Below are positions 14,537-20,486 of a stretch of DNA of 20,486 nucleotides, piece after piece. Source of the stretch: Candidatus Rokuibacteriota bacterium (lineage in GTDB: Bacteria; Methylomirabilota; Methylomirabilia; Rokubacteriales; CSP1-6). Numbering within the stretch: the first letter of the stretch is position 1; each line of letters begins with the position of its first letter. The translations under genes and the position numbers were made by a program. Location of the stretch: NCBI GenBank assembly GCA_016177555.1, contig JACOVB010000005.1:1-20486 (forward strand), written 5' to 3'. The notes beneath the pieces are model-generated. The model saw nothing but the letters and a program-made list of their open reading frames with translations. It had not been told where the DNA came from and did not search any database.

Positions 14537-16491
14537 CCGCGGGTATTCCGGTAGACGCCGAGCGCCCAGAGCGGGAAGTACCGGGCGTAGAGGTGGTACT
14601 TCAGGTAGAACACGCGCGGGAACCCCGTGCCGTTCCAGAGCCGGTCCTCCCACGACCCGTCCCCCCGTTGCGTCTCGAGGAGGAAGGCGATACCCCGCTC
14701 GACGGCGCGCCCCTGGATGTGCCCGACGGCGAAGAGGCCCAGGAGCGCCCATGCGGTCTGGCTGGGGATGGAGTCCCCTCGGCCGGCCACCGTGGGGTCC
14801 TCGTAAGAGGCCAGCGTCTCGCCCCAGCCGCCGTCGGCGTTCTGTCTTGCCTCGAGCCAGGTCGCCGCGCGCCGCACGTACTCCTGGGAGCTGCTCTCCC
14901 CGATGGCGCCGAGCCCGCGCAGCACGGACCATGTGCCGTAGATGTAGTTCACGCCCCAGCGGCCGTACCACGGACCGTCCTCACGCTGGGTCCGTCTCAC
15001 GAAGTCCAGGGCGCGTCGGGCCGCTGGATTGTCGGGCCGGTACCCGAGGGTGCCGAGCAGCTCGAGCCCGCGCCCCGTGAGGTCCTCCGTGGATGGATCC
15101 AGCAGGGCGCCGTGGTCGGCGAAGGGGATGTTGTTGAAGATGAGCCGGTTGTTGTCGGCATCGAAAGAGCCCCAGCCTCCGTCCGACCCCTGCATCCCCA
15201 CGAACCACTCGAGTCCCCGCGTCAGCGCCCGCCGCCGCCGCTCCGGATCCAGCCCCTGGATCTTCCAGAGGGCCATCATGACCATGGCCGAGTCGTCGAG
15301 ATCCGGGTAGAAGTCGTTGTTGTACTGGAAAGGCCAGCCCCCGGGGGTGACATGGGGCCGCTTGGCCTGCCAGTCGCCCGGGACGGTCACCTGATGGTCG
15401 ATCATCCACTCGCCAGAGCGAACGAGCGCGGGGTCATCGGCGGGGAGCCCGGACTCGATCAGTGCATTGACCGCGATGGAGGTGTCCCACACGGGGGAGA
15501 CGCACGGCTGGTAGTGGAGCGACTGGCCGTCCTCGACGCCGAGGGCCTCGATCTCCTTCACCTGCCCGCGGATCAGCGGGTGATCGTCCGGGTAGCCCAG
15601 ACAGCGCAGCGCCAGGACGGCGTTCACCATGGCGGGGAAGATGCCGCCGAGCCCTCCGGGCACGGCCAGCCGCTCCTCCAGCCACTGGCGCGCCGACTGG
15701 ATGGCCCGTCCGCGGAAGGGCCGCGGACCGAGCCGCTCCCAGCCCTTGAGGCAGTCGTCCACGCCGATGAAAATGTTCTTCCACAGGAAGGTCTTTGGCG
15801 CGAAGGGCCGGGGCACCCGGTGGAAGCGGAGGCTGGCGCGCTCCCGCGGAACCGGCCAGAGCTCGTCCAGGTGACGGTTGAACGCCAGGCGCTTCACCGG
15901 CTTGACGTCCATCAGGACGAGGAGCGGCACGATGACGGTGCGCGACCAGTAGGAGACCTCGAGCAGGTTGAAGTACGACCACCGCGGCAGGAGCATGATC
16001 TCCACGGGCATGGCCGGGATGCCCGACCAGTCGTACTCGCCGAAGAGCGCGAGCAGGATCTTCGTGAACACGTTGGCCTCGACAGGGCCGCCCCGGCCGC
16101 GGATGAGCGCCCGGGCGGCCGCCATGGCGGGATCCTCGGGCGCCACCCCCGCCGCCTTCATGGCGAAGTACGCCTTGATGGTGGCCGAGAGGTCCGCGGG
16201 GCCGCCCTCGTAGAGGCTGAAGCCGCCGTCGGGCAGCTGCTGCCGGCGGAGGTAATGCACCATCTTTTGCTCGCGCTCCCGGTCCACCCGATCCAGCAGG
16301 TGACAGAAGAGGAGGTACTCGCTGGTGATGGTGCTGTCGGCTTCCAGCTCGCCGACCCAGTGCCCGTCCGGCGCCTGGCTCGAGAGGAGATGCTGCTGGG
16401 CGCGCTCGATGGCGGCGTCGACCTCGCGGGACACCGTACCCGATGACGACGCCCGAGATAGCCCCGCTGAATTGGTTCTCGGGGAAAACAC
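14533..16491 (-). CDS. shc: squalene-hopene cyclase
   Basis: This 652-residue protein has the length of a standard bacterial SHC (HpnF), which cyclises squalene to hopene/hopanol at the inner membrane. The catalytic DxDD motif is present as YPDLDDSAMVMMAL (about 393-406). QW repeats are numerous, for example QAPDGHWVGELE, QLPDGGFSLYEG, QGSDGGWGSFDADN, QNADGGWGET and QRGDGSWEDRLW. The GELEADSTITSEYLL N-terminus and the WGVNYIYGTWSVL region are typical of SHC. GTG 16491 is the first start in frame; a second GTG about 19 codons in (before SREVDAAIERAQQ) would match many SHC N-termini equally well. It heads the minus-strand operon, and its stop overlaps mlaE. A hairpin and short repeat lie upstream. 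Confidence 0.95.
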   Translation of the reverse strand: MFSPRTNSAGLSRASSSGTVSREVDAAIERAQQHLLSSQAPDGHWVGELEADSTITSEYLLFCHLLDRVDREREQKMVHYLRRQQLPDGGFSLYEGGPADLSATIKAYFAMKAAGVAPEDPAMAAARALIRGRGGPVEANVFTKILLALFGEYDWSGIPAMPVEIMLLPRWSYFNLLEVSYWSRTVIVPLLVLMDVKPVKRLAFNRHLDELWPVPRERASLRFHRVPRPFAPKTFLWKNIFIGVDDCLKGWERLGPRPFRGRAIQSARQWLEERLAVPGGLGGIFPAMVNAVLALRCLGYPDDHPLIRGQVKEIEALGVEDGQSLHYQPCVSPVWDTSIAVNALIESGLPADDPALVRSGEWMIDHQVTVPGDWQAKRPHVTPGGWPFQYNNDFYPDLDDSAMVMMALWKIQGLDPERRRRALTRGLEWFVGMQGSDGGWGSFDADNNRLIFNNIPFADHGALLDPSTEDLTGRGLELLGTLGYRPDNPAARRALDFVRRTQREDGPWYGRWGVNYIYGTWSVLRGLGAIGESSSQEYVRRAATWLEARQNADGGWGETLASYEDPTVAGRGDSIPSQTAWALLGLFAVGHIQGRAVERGIAFLLETQRGDGSWEDRLWNGTGFPRVFYLKYHLYARYFPLWALGVYRNTRG

Positions 16492-16526
16492 CGCTACATA
16501 CTAGCATAGCGTCCGGGCAATCCCTA
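16492..16526 (-). promoter_or_regulatory. weak candidate shc promoter
   Basis: Reading toward shc, TTAGGG and TAGTAT are separated by 18 bases, with TAGTAT just before the GTG at 16491. TATGCT overlaps as an alternative -10. Each matches the sigma-70 consensus at only some positions, and a start this close would leave almost no leader. I record it as the only candidate seen. Confidence 0.2.
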
Positions 16527-16569
16527 AGAGCCCAAGAGCCCAAACCTTGAAAAATCTCAAGGGCTTGGG
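16527..16569 (-). promoter_or_regulatory. hairpin and tandem octamer upstream of shc
   Basis: AGAGCCCA occurs twice in tandem at 16527-16542. Next to it, CCTTGA (16545-16550) and TCAAGG (16557-16562) form a perfect stem around AAAATC, extended by CCCAA/TTGGG (16539-16543 and 16565-16569) with a small bulge. The patch is AT-richer than its surroundings. There is no T-tract in either direction that would make it a good terminator. It may be a protein-binding site or 5' regulatory structure for shc or the divergent genes. Confidence 0.35.
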
Positions 16570-16647
16570 TAACGTGACGCATCGGCCCAATTCCACCCTG
16601 GGTCGGCCGCTGACCCGGGCGGGTGCCACGGGGGGCATTGCCGGTGA

Positions 16648-16962
16648 GCGAGGTGGCGACGGTCGGCGCGCCTAGGCGCGGGCCTCCACTACGGGCTCTT
16701 CCTCTTCACCCGGACCCTGACGCTCTGGATCGGCGAACCCCTGCTGGCAGCGGCCGGATTCCTGATCCACGACGCCCCCTTTCTGGTACCCTATCTCGCG
16801 TGTGTTCGACGCGCCGTGGTGCTGACGGAGGAGCCCAGCGCATGGCGAGACGAGGCGGGTCCCGTCGCGACCGACGGCTCCAGCTTTACCTCATGGGCCG
16901 GTCGCGAGCCCGATGCGGGCCAGCGGCCCGAAGAGGCTCCGGTGATGCGGACGTCCCGATGA
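16648..16962 (+). pseudogene. start-less open frame, possible remnant of a small membrane protein
   Basis: This frame is open for 104 codons but has no ATG, GTG or TTG near its beginning. The encoded GLHYGLFLFTRTLTLWIGE and EPLLAAAGFLIHDAPFLVPY are hydrophobic, followed by a polar tail ending PVMRTSR. GTG 16644 (SEVATVGAP...) lies just upstream but one frame off, so a single-base change near 16670 would restore a full gene. The TGA at 16960-16962 overlaps the first micro-ORF's ATG, as expected of a real operon member. I do not recognise the family. It may be a decayed gene or one with a sequencing error. Confidence 0.3.
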
Positions 16963-17022
16963 GCCCGATGAGGGCGAAGAGGCCACACCGCCACCCGATG
17001 TCATTCACATTCAGGCGAGATA
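16957..17022 (+). repeat. dispersed 66-base repeat, copy B, carrying a 23-codon micro-ORF
   Basis: It is the first of two tandem units with a period of 68 bases. ATG 16959 opens a 23-codon frame (MSPMRAKRPHRHPM, then SFTFRRDTR) that stops at 17030, overlapping copy C's ATG (ATGA). The ATG itself overlaps the stop of the frame at 16648-16962. GCGAGA at the right end sits six bases before the next ATG and may act as a weak ribosome-binding site. The peptide is basic and unrecognised. Confidence 0.75.
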
Positions 17023-17024
17023 CT

Positions 17025-17090
17025 CGATGAGCCGCGCAGCGGCGAAGAGGCCACACCGCGACCCGATGTCATTCACATTCAGGCGAGATA
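17025..17090 (+). repeat. dispersed 66-base repeat, copy C, carrying a 23-codon micro-ORF
   Basis: It matches copy B at 58 of 66 positions; seven of the eight differences are consecutive bases near the left end, where GCCGC-GCA-GCGGC forms a small hairpin. ATG 17027 opens MSRAAAKRPHRDPM, then SFTFRRDNR, stopping at 17098 in an ATGA overlap with the hpnH start. After it, GATGAGC at 17094-17100 repeats the first bases of the unit, so the hpnH start codon itself lies in a partial third unit. Confidence 0.75.
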
Positions 17091-17094
17091 ATAG

Positions 17095-18047
17095 ATGAGC
17101 GTACCGCTGTCCCAGGTGGTCACGGTGGCCTCCTACATCGCTGCAACCTCGCCTGCGCCGGGTGCGGGAAGATCCAGTACCCGGCCCAGATCCTCCGGAA
17201 GCACTTGACGGTGGAGCAGTGCGTGAAGGCGGTGGAGGAATGCGGGGCCCCCATCGTCAGCATCCCGGGAGGCGAGCCGCTCATGCACCCGGAGATGGAC
17301 AAGATCGTGGCGGCGCTGGTGGCGAAGCGGAAGTACGTGTACCTCTGCACCAACGCGCTCCTCCTGAAGGAGAAGCTCTCGCTGTTCACGCCGTCCAGGT
17401 ACCTGACCTTCAGCGTCCACATGGACGGGCTCCGCGAGGAGCACGACGACGCCGTCTGCCGCGAGGGCGTCTACGACAGGGCGGTGGAGGCGATCCGCGA
17501 AGCCCTGGCGCGCGGGTTCCGCGTGACCACCAACACGACGCTGTTCGACGGGGCCTCGCCGCTCCGGATGCGGGAGTTCTTCGACGAGATGATGAGCCTG
17601 GGGGTGGAGGGCATGATGCTCTCGCCAGGCTACAGCTACTCCAAGGCACCCGATCAGGAGCACTTCCTGCGCCGGACCAAGACCCAGGCGCTGTTCACGC
17701 GGATGCTCGCCCACCCCAAGCGGCGCTGGAGGTTCAACCAGTCACCGCTTTTCCTGCGCTTCCTCATGGGCAAGCACGACTTCGAGTGCACGCCCTGGGG
17801 CAACCCGACGTACAACATGTTCGGCTGGCAGCGCCCCTGCTATCTCCTCCAGGACGGGTATGCCGCCACCTTCCGCGAGCTGATGGACACCACCGAGTGG
17901 CAGCGGTATGGCCGCCGGAGCGGCAACGAGAAGTGCCAGGACTGCATGGTGCACTGCGGGTTCGAGGCGACGGCAGTGGACCATACCTTCGGCTCCCTCA
18001 AGGGGCTCGTCGAGACCGTTGCGGTCACGCTGACCGGCAGGCTCTAG
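17095..18047 (+). CDS. hpnH: HpnH radical-SAM adenosylhopane synthase, 5' end disrupted
   Basis: HpnH adds the 5'-deoxyadenosyl group to diploptene, the first side-chain step. From 17142 the frame reads CNLACAGCGKIQYPAQIL (CxxxCxxC for the 4Fe-4S cluster). It continues with EECGAPIVSIPGGEPLMHPE (GGEP SAM motif), YLCTNALLLKEKL, FSVHMDGLREEHDDAVCREG, TTNTTLFDG and SPGYSYSKAPDQEHFLRR, plus a C-terminal Cys cluster (CQDCMVHCGF), all matching HpnH. ATG 17095 gives MSVPLSQVVTVASYI, the normal N-terminus, but in another frame that stops after 37 codons. About 22 residues (the part usually ending YPLVLMLEPLFR) are missing, roughly 64 bases. Starting at TTG 17205 would omit the cluster cysteines and cannot give an active enzyme. 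Either the gene is broken or this is an assembly or strain-level error; the rest is undamaged. Confidence 0.85.
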
Positions 18048-18048
18048 C

Positions 18049-18381
18049 ATGTCCCTCGAGGGCTGGACGCCCCAGATCGGGCCGTACCTGACGCTGGAAG
18101 AAGTGATCGAGCATGCCTTCGATTATCGCGGCAACATCACGGTGGTCAGGACGGACGGGACCGACATCGTCGGCTACCTCTTCAATCGCAACGCGAGCGC
18201 GCCGGAGTCCTTTGTCGAGATCTTCGACGAGGCGGGCGAGGGTCCCATCAGGATCCGCTGTGCCGACATCGCGACCATCACGTTCACCGGGAAAGACACG
18301 GCAGCCGGGAATGCGTGGACTGCCTGGCTCGAGCGCAAAGACAAGGACAGAGCCGAGAACGCCGCCGCCTCCGGCGCCTAG
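18049..18381 (+). CDS. small hypothetical protein between hpnH and hpnG
   Basis: This 110-residue soluble protein begins at ATG 18049, directly after the hpnH stop and four bases before hpnG. I see no signal peptide or TM helix. After a helix (YLTLEEVIEHAFDY) it shows short alternating strands: GNITVVRTDGTDIVGYLFNR, ESFVEIFDEAGEGPIRIRCA and DIATITFTGKDTAAGNAW. This is the pattern of a small beta-barrel (SH3/Sm-like) domain, and the tail is charged (WLERKDKDRAEN). I do not recognise a named family. Its place in the operon suggests a role with HpnH or HpnG, possibly as an accessory or regulatory subunit, but this is inference. Codon use and coupling make it a real gene. Confidence 0.82.
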   Translation: MSLEGWTPQIGPYLTLEEVIEHAFDYRGNITVVRTDGTDIVGYLFNRNASAPESFVEIFDEAGEGPIRIRCADIATITFTGKDTAAGNAWTAWLERKDKDRAENAAASGA

Positions 18382-18385
18382 CGCG

Positions 18386-19093
18386 GTGAGCGGAATCCTG
18401 ATCCTGACGGCCGTGGAGCTCGAAACCACGGCCCTGGCGCGCCACCTCGATCTCCCGCTCCTCCCGGCCTTCCCCTTTCGTGCCTACGGGCGTGGCGACG
18501 TCCGGATCGCTCCGGTGGGCCCCCGGGCCGGCCGCCTCCACGAGCGCTGGCCGCGACTCTTCCAGGGCTTCTCGTCGGCGCTCGTGGTGTCGGCAGGCCT
18601 CTGCGGAGGGCTCGCCCCGTGCCTGAGGGTCGGCGATCTCGTCGTGCCGGACACGGTGCTCGCCCCATCGGGCGAGATCCTGCGCGTGAACGGGCCGGCG
18701 CGCGAGCGGCTCCTCGCCCAGGCGGGCGGATGCGCCCACACGGGGTGCCTCGTCACGACTCGCGAGGTCGCCGCCACGCCCGAGGGGAAGGCCCTCCTCC
18801 ACGCCGAGACCGGGGCCGCCGCCGTGGACATGGAGTCGGCCCCGATCCTGAGTCACGCTACCGCCGCGGGCTGCCCCGCGCTCGTGGTGCGCGCTGTCTG
18901 CGACGATGCGGCACACGCCGTGCCGCCAGCGCTGAGCCGGCTGGTCACGGCCGATGGGCGTGTCCACGGGGGCCGGACGCTCGCCTTGGCGTGGACCCAC
19001 CCGGGGAGCATCGCCCACGCCGTGGCGCTCCGACGGGGCAGCCGGCTGGCGCTCGGGGCCGTGGCCCGAGCGCTCGCCACGCTCGCGGGTTAG
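18386..19093 (+). CDS. hpnG: HpnG adenosylhopane nucleosidase/phosphorylase
   Basis: This 235-residue protein of the purine nucleoside phosphorylase/MTA nucleosidase superfamily starts at GTG 18386, four bases after the previous stop. Family marks are ILILTAVELETTALARHL at the N-terminus, VVSAGLCGGLAPCLRVGDLVVPD (the phosphorylase fold's AGxxGG...GDLVV loop) and AAAVDMESAPI, with the substrate-ribose-binding ME pair. ALVVRAVCDDA carries the catalytic-region Asp. HpnG releases adenine from adenosylhopane, the HpnH product, leading to ribosylhopane. Its location directly after hpnH and before hpnA matches known hopanoid operons and separates it from a housekeeping MTA nucleosidase. Confidence 0.9.
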   Translation: MSGILILTAVELETTALARHLDLPLLPAFPFRAYGRGDVRIAPVGPRAGRLHERWPRLFQGFSSALVVSAGLCGGLAPCLRVGDLVVPDTVLAPSGEILRVNGPARERLLAQAGGCAHTGCLVTTREVAATPEGKALLHAETGAAAVDMESAPILSHATAAGCPALVVRAVCDDAAHAVPPALSRLVTADGRVHGGRTLALAWTHPGSIAHAVALRRGSRLALGAVARALATLAG

Positions 19094-19104
19094 GCGGGGA
19101 GCGC

Positions 19105-20118
19105 ATGGACGTCCTGGTCACGGGCGGCACGGGCTTCGTCGGCGCGAACCTGGTTCGCGCGCTCCTGGCGGACGGGCAGACGGTGCGCGTTCTCGCCCGG
19201 CCCGGGGGTGACCGCAGGGCTCTCGAGGGCTGCATGGTCGAGATCGTCGAGGGGGACCTGCTGGACCGCGACTCGCTGGTCCGAGCGGTACGTGGCGCCC
19301 GGCGCGTCTATCACGTGGCGGCCGACTACCGTCTGTGGGCGGCGGACCCGTCGGCGCTCTTCCGCGCCAACGTGGATGGCACGCGCCACGTGCTGGAGGC
19401 GGCCGCGGCCGCCGGCGTGGAGCGGATCGTCTACACCTCGACTGTCGGGGCCCTGGGCATCCCGGAGGACGGGACTCCGGGCGACGAGCGGACACCCGTG
19501 TCGCTCGTGGACATGGTCGGCCCCTACAAGGCGTCGAAGTTCCTGGCCGAGGAAGTCGCCCGGGAGTACGCGGCGCGCGGTGCGCCCGTGATCATCGTCA
19601 ACCCCTCGGCACCGGTGGGGCCGTGGGACGTCAAGCCGACCCCGACGGGCAAGATGATCGTCGACTTCCTCAGGGGCAAGATGGTGGCCTCTCTCGACAC
19701 GGGACTCAACGTCGTCCATGTCCGTGACGTGGCCCGGGGCCACATCCTCGCCGGCGAGCGGGGGCGCGTCGGGGAACGCTACGTGCTGGGTCATCAGAAC
19801 GTGTCGCTGCTCGAGATCTTCCGCATGCTGGCTCGGCTCACGGGAATCCCCGCGCCCCGCTTCCGCGTTCCCTACGCCGTGGCGTGGCTGGCGGCCGCCG
19901 GGATGGAGGGCGTCGCCCGGCTGACGGGCACCCCGCCCTCGGTGTCCCTCACGGCGGTGCGCATGGCACGCAAGCGCATGTACTTCAGCCCGGCCCGGGC
20001 CGTCCAGGAGCTGGGGCTGCCCCAGACGCCGGTCGAGGAGGCCCTGCGGGACGGCGTGGAGTGGTTCCTGTCGCGCGGCTTCGTCCGGCGGCCTTCTGCT
20101 CGGAGCCGCGCGGCATGA
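19105..20118 (+). CDS. hpnA: HpnA, hopanoid-associated NAD-dependent sugar epimerase/dehydratase family
   Basis: This 337-residue extended short-chain dehydrogenase has an N-terminal NAD(P)-binding motif (VLVTGGTGFVGANLV). YHVAADYRLWAADP is characteristic of HpnA. The catalytic YTSTVGALGIP (Ser/Thr) and YKASKFLAEE (Tyr-xxx-Lys) follow, then IIVNPSAPVGPWDVKPTPTG. ATG 19105 has GGGGAG upstream. The frame is open much further upstream over hpnG, but the Rossmann start fixes this ATG. HpnA is co-encoded with hopanoid genes in many bacteria; its substrate is not settled. The stop overlaps the hpnD start (ATGA). Confidence 0.92.
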   Translation: MDVLVTGGTGFVGANLVRALLADGQTVRVLARPGGDRRALEGCMVEIVEGDLLDRDSLVRAVRGARRVYHVAADYRLWAADPSALFRANVDGTRHVLEAAAAAGVERIVYTSTVGALGIPEDGTPGDERTPVSLVDMVGPYKASKFLAEEVAREYAARGAPVIIVNPSAPVGPWDVKPTPTGKMIVDFLRGKMVASLDTGLNVVHVRDVARGHILAGERGRVGERYVLGHQNVSLLEIFRMLARLTGIPAPRFRVPYAVAWLAAAGMEGVARLTGTPPSVSLTAVRMARKRMYFSPARAVQELGLPQTPVEEALRDGVEWFLSRGFVRRPSARSRAA

Positions 20119-20486
20119 ACGCCGAGCGCTTCGTCTCCCGTCTGACCCGCAAGAGCCGCTCCAACTTCTTCTACGCCTTCCTCCTCCTGCCGCGCGCCCA
20201 GCGCGAGGCGATCTTTGCCGTCTACGCCTTCTGCCGCATCGTGGACGACACGGTGGACGTGGGCCAGGACCGACCCGCCCAGCGGCAGGAGCTTCGGCAC
20301 TGGCGGGGGGAGATCGGCCGGGTCTTCGAGGGCAGACCCGAGCACCCCGCAGCCCAGCGCCTCCAGCAGGCGATCCGCGCCTTCCCCATCCCTCGCTCCG
20401 CGCTCGAGGACATCATCGACGGCGTCGAGATGGACCTGGACCATCCCACGTACGAGACCTTCGAGGCGCTGTACCCCTACTGCTAC
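20115..20486 (+). CDS. hpnD: squalene/phytoene synthase family, HpnD-like (3' end beyond window)
   Basis: The first 124 residues are visible. NFFYAFLLLPRAQREAIFAVYAFCRIVDDTVD contains the first Asp-rich prenyl-diphosphate-binding motif. LEDIIDGVEMDLDHPTYETF and LYPYCY match HpnD, whose DG(M/V)EMDL wording differs from HpnC. HpnD condenses two farnesyl diphosphates to presqualene diphosphate; HpnC and HpnE then finish squalene and would be expected further right. ATG 20115 overlaps the hpnA stop. HpnC is the main alternative. Confidence 0.85.
   Translation, partial: MNAERFVSRLTRKSRSNFFYAFLLLPRAQREAIFAVYAFCRIVDDTVDVGQDRPAQRQELRHWRGEIGRVFEGRPEHPAAQRLQQAIRAFPIPRSALEDIIDGVEMDLDHPTYETFEALYPYCY

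Noticed and set aside
14593..16446. 617-codon plus-strand open frame
   Set aside because: Antisense to squalene-hopene cyclase, whose motifs are unmistakable.
16957..17090. CRISPR-like array
   Set aside because: Only two directly abutting 66-base units without spacers and no cas genes.

Overview
The window is a high-GC, gene-dense bacterial segment built around a hopanoid (bacterial triterpenoid lipid) locus. Squalene-hopene cyclase, HpnH, HpnG, HpnA, a squalene/phytoene synthase (HpnD-like), the hopanoid RND transporter HpnN and a complete-looking Mla-type lipid ABC system all lie within 20 kb. Gene content, GC level and gene style fit an uncultured lineage such as Methylomirabilota/Rokubacteria. 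That placement is an inference from memory of similar loci, not something the sequence proves.

Layout. Positions 1-16491 are transcribed on the minus strand. In transcription order they hold shc, mlaE, mlaF, mlaD, a TolC-family outer-membrane protein and mlaC/hpnM. After a 307-base gap carrying a dispersed repeat come a CTP-type nucleotidyltransferase, a CDP-alcohol phosphatidyltransferase with an extra N-terminal domain, and an HpnL/AglD-like integral membrane protein. Next are inositol-3-phosphate synthase, hpnN, a HAD hydrolase, a second nucleotidyltransferase, an ATP-grasp enzyme, and a class III aminotransferase cut by the window edge. Most junctions are ATGA or GTGA overlaps, so the genes are probably translationally coupled. 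Positions 17095-20486 are on the plus strand: hpnH, a small conserved-looking hypothetical, hpnG, hpnA and the start of hpnD.

The divergent gap 16492-17094 is the least ordinary part. It contains a hairpin and short tandem repeat upstream of shc and a start-less open frame for a partly hydrophobic protein. It also has two tandem 66-base repeat units (period 68), each encoding a 23-residue basic micropeptide. The start-less frame, both micro-ORFs and hpnH are chained by successive ATGA overlaps. A third diverged copy of the repeat lies at 10190-10255. hpnH itself has lost about 64 bases near its 5' end, which breaks the frame just before the radical-SAM CxxxCxxC motif.

How the genes may work together. 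The plus-strand genes and shc make squalene, cyclise it and extend the hopane with the adenosyl-derived side chain. MlaE/F/D/C plus the TolC-like protein form a candidate envelope-spanning carrier for the product, with HpnN as a second exporter. The inositol-phosphate synthase, cytidylyltransferase and CDP-alcohol transferase suggest an inositol-containing polar lipid (or di-inositol phosphate) pathway in the same transcription unit. The link between inositol and hopanoid metabolism is inferred from co-location only.
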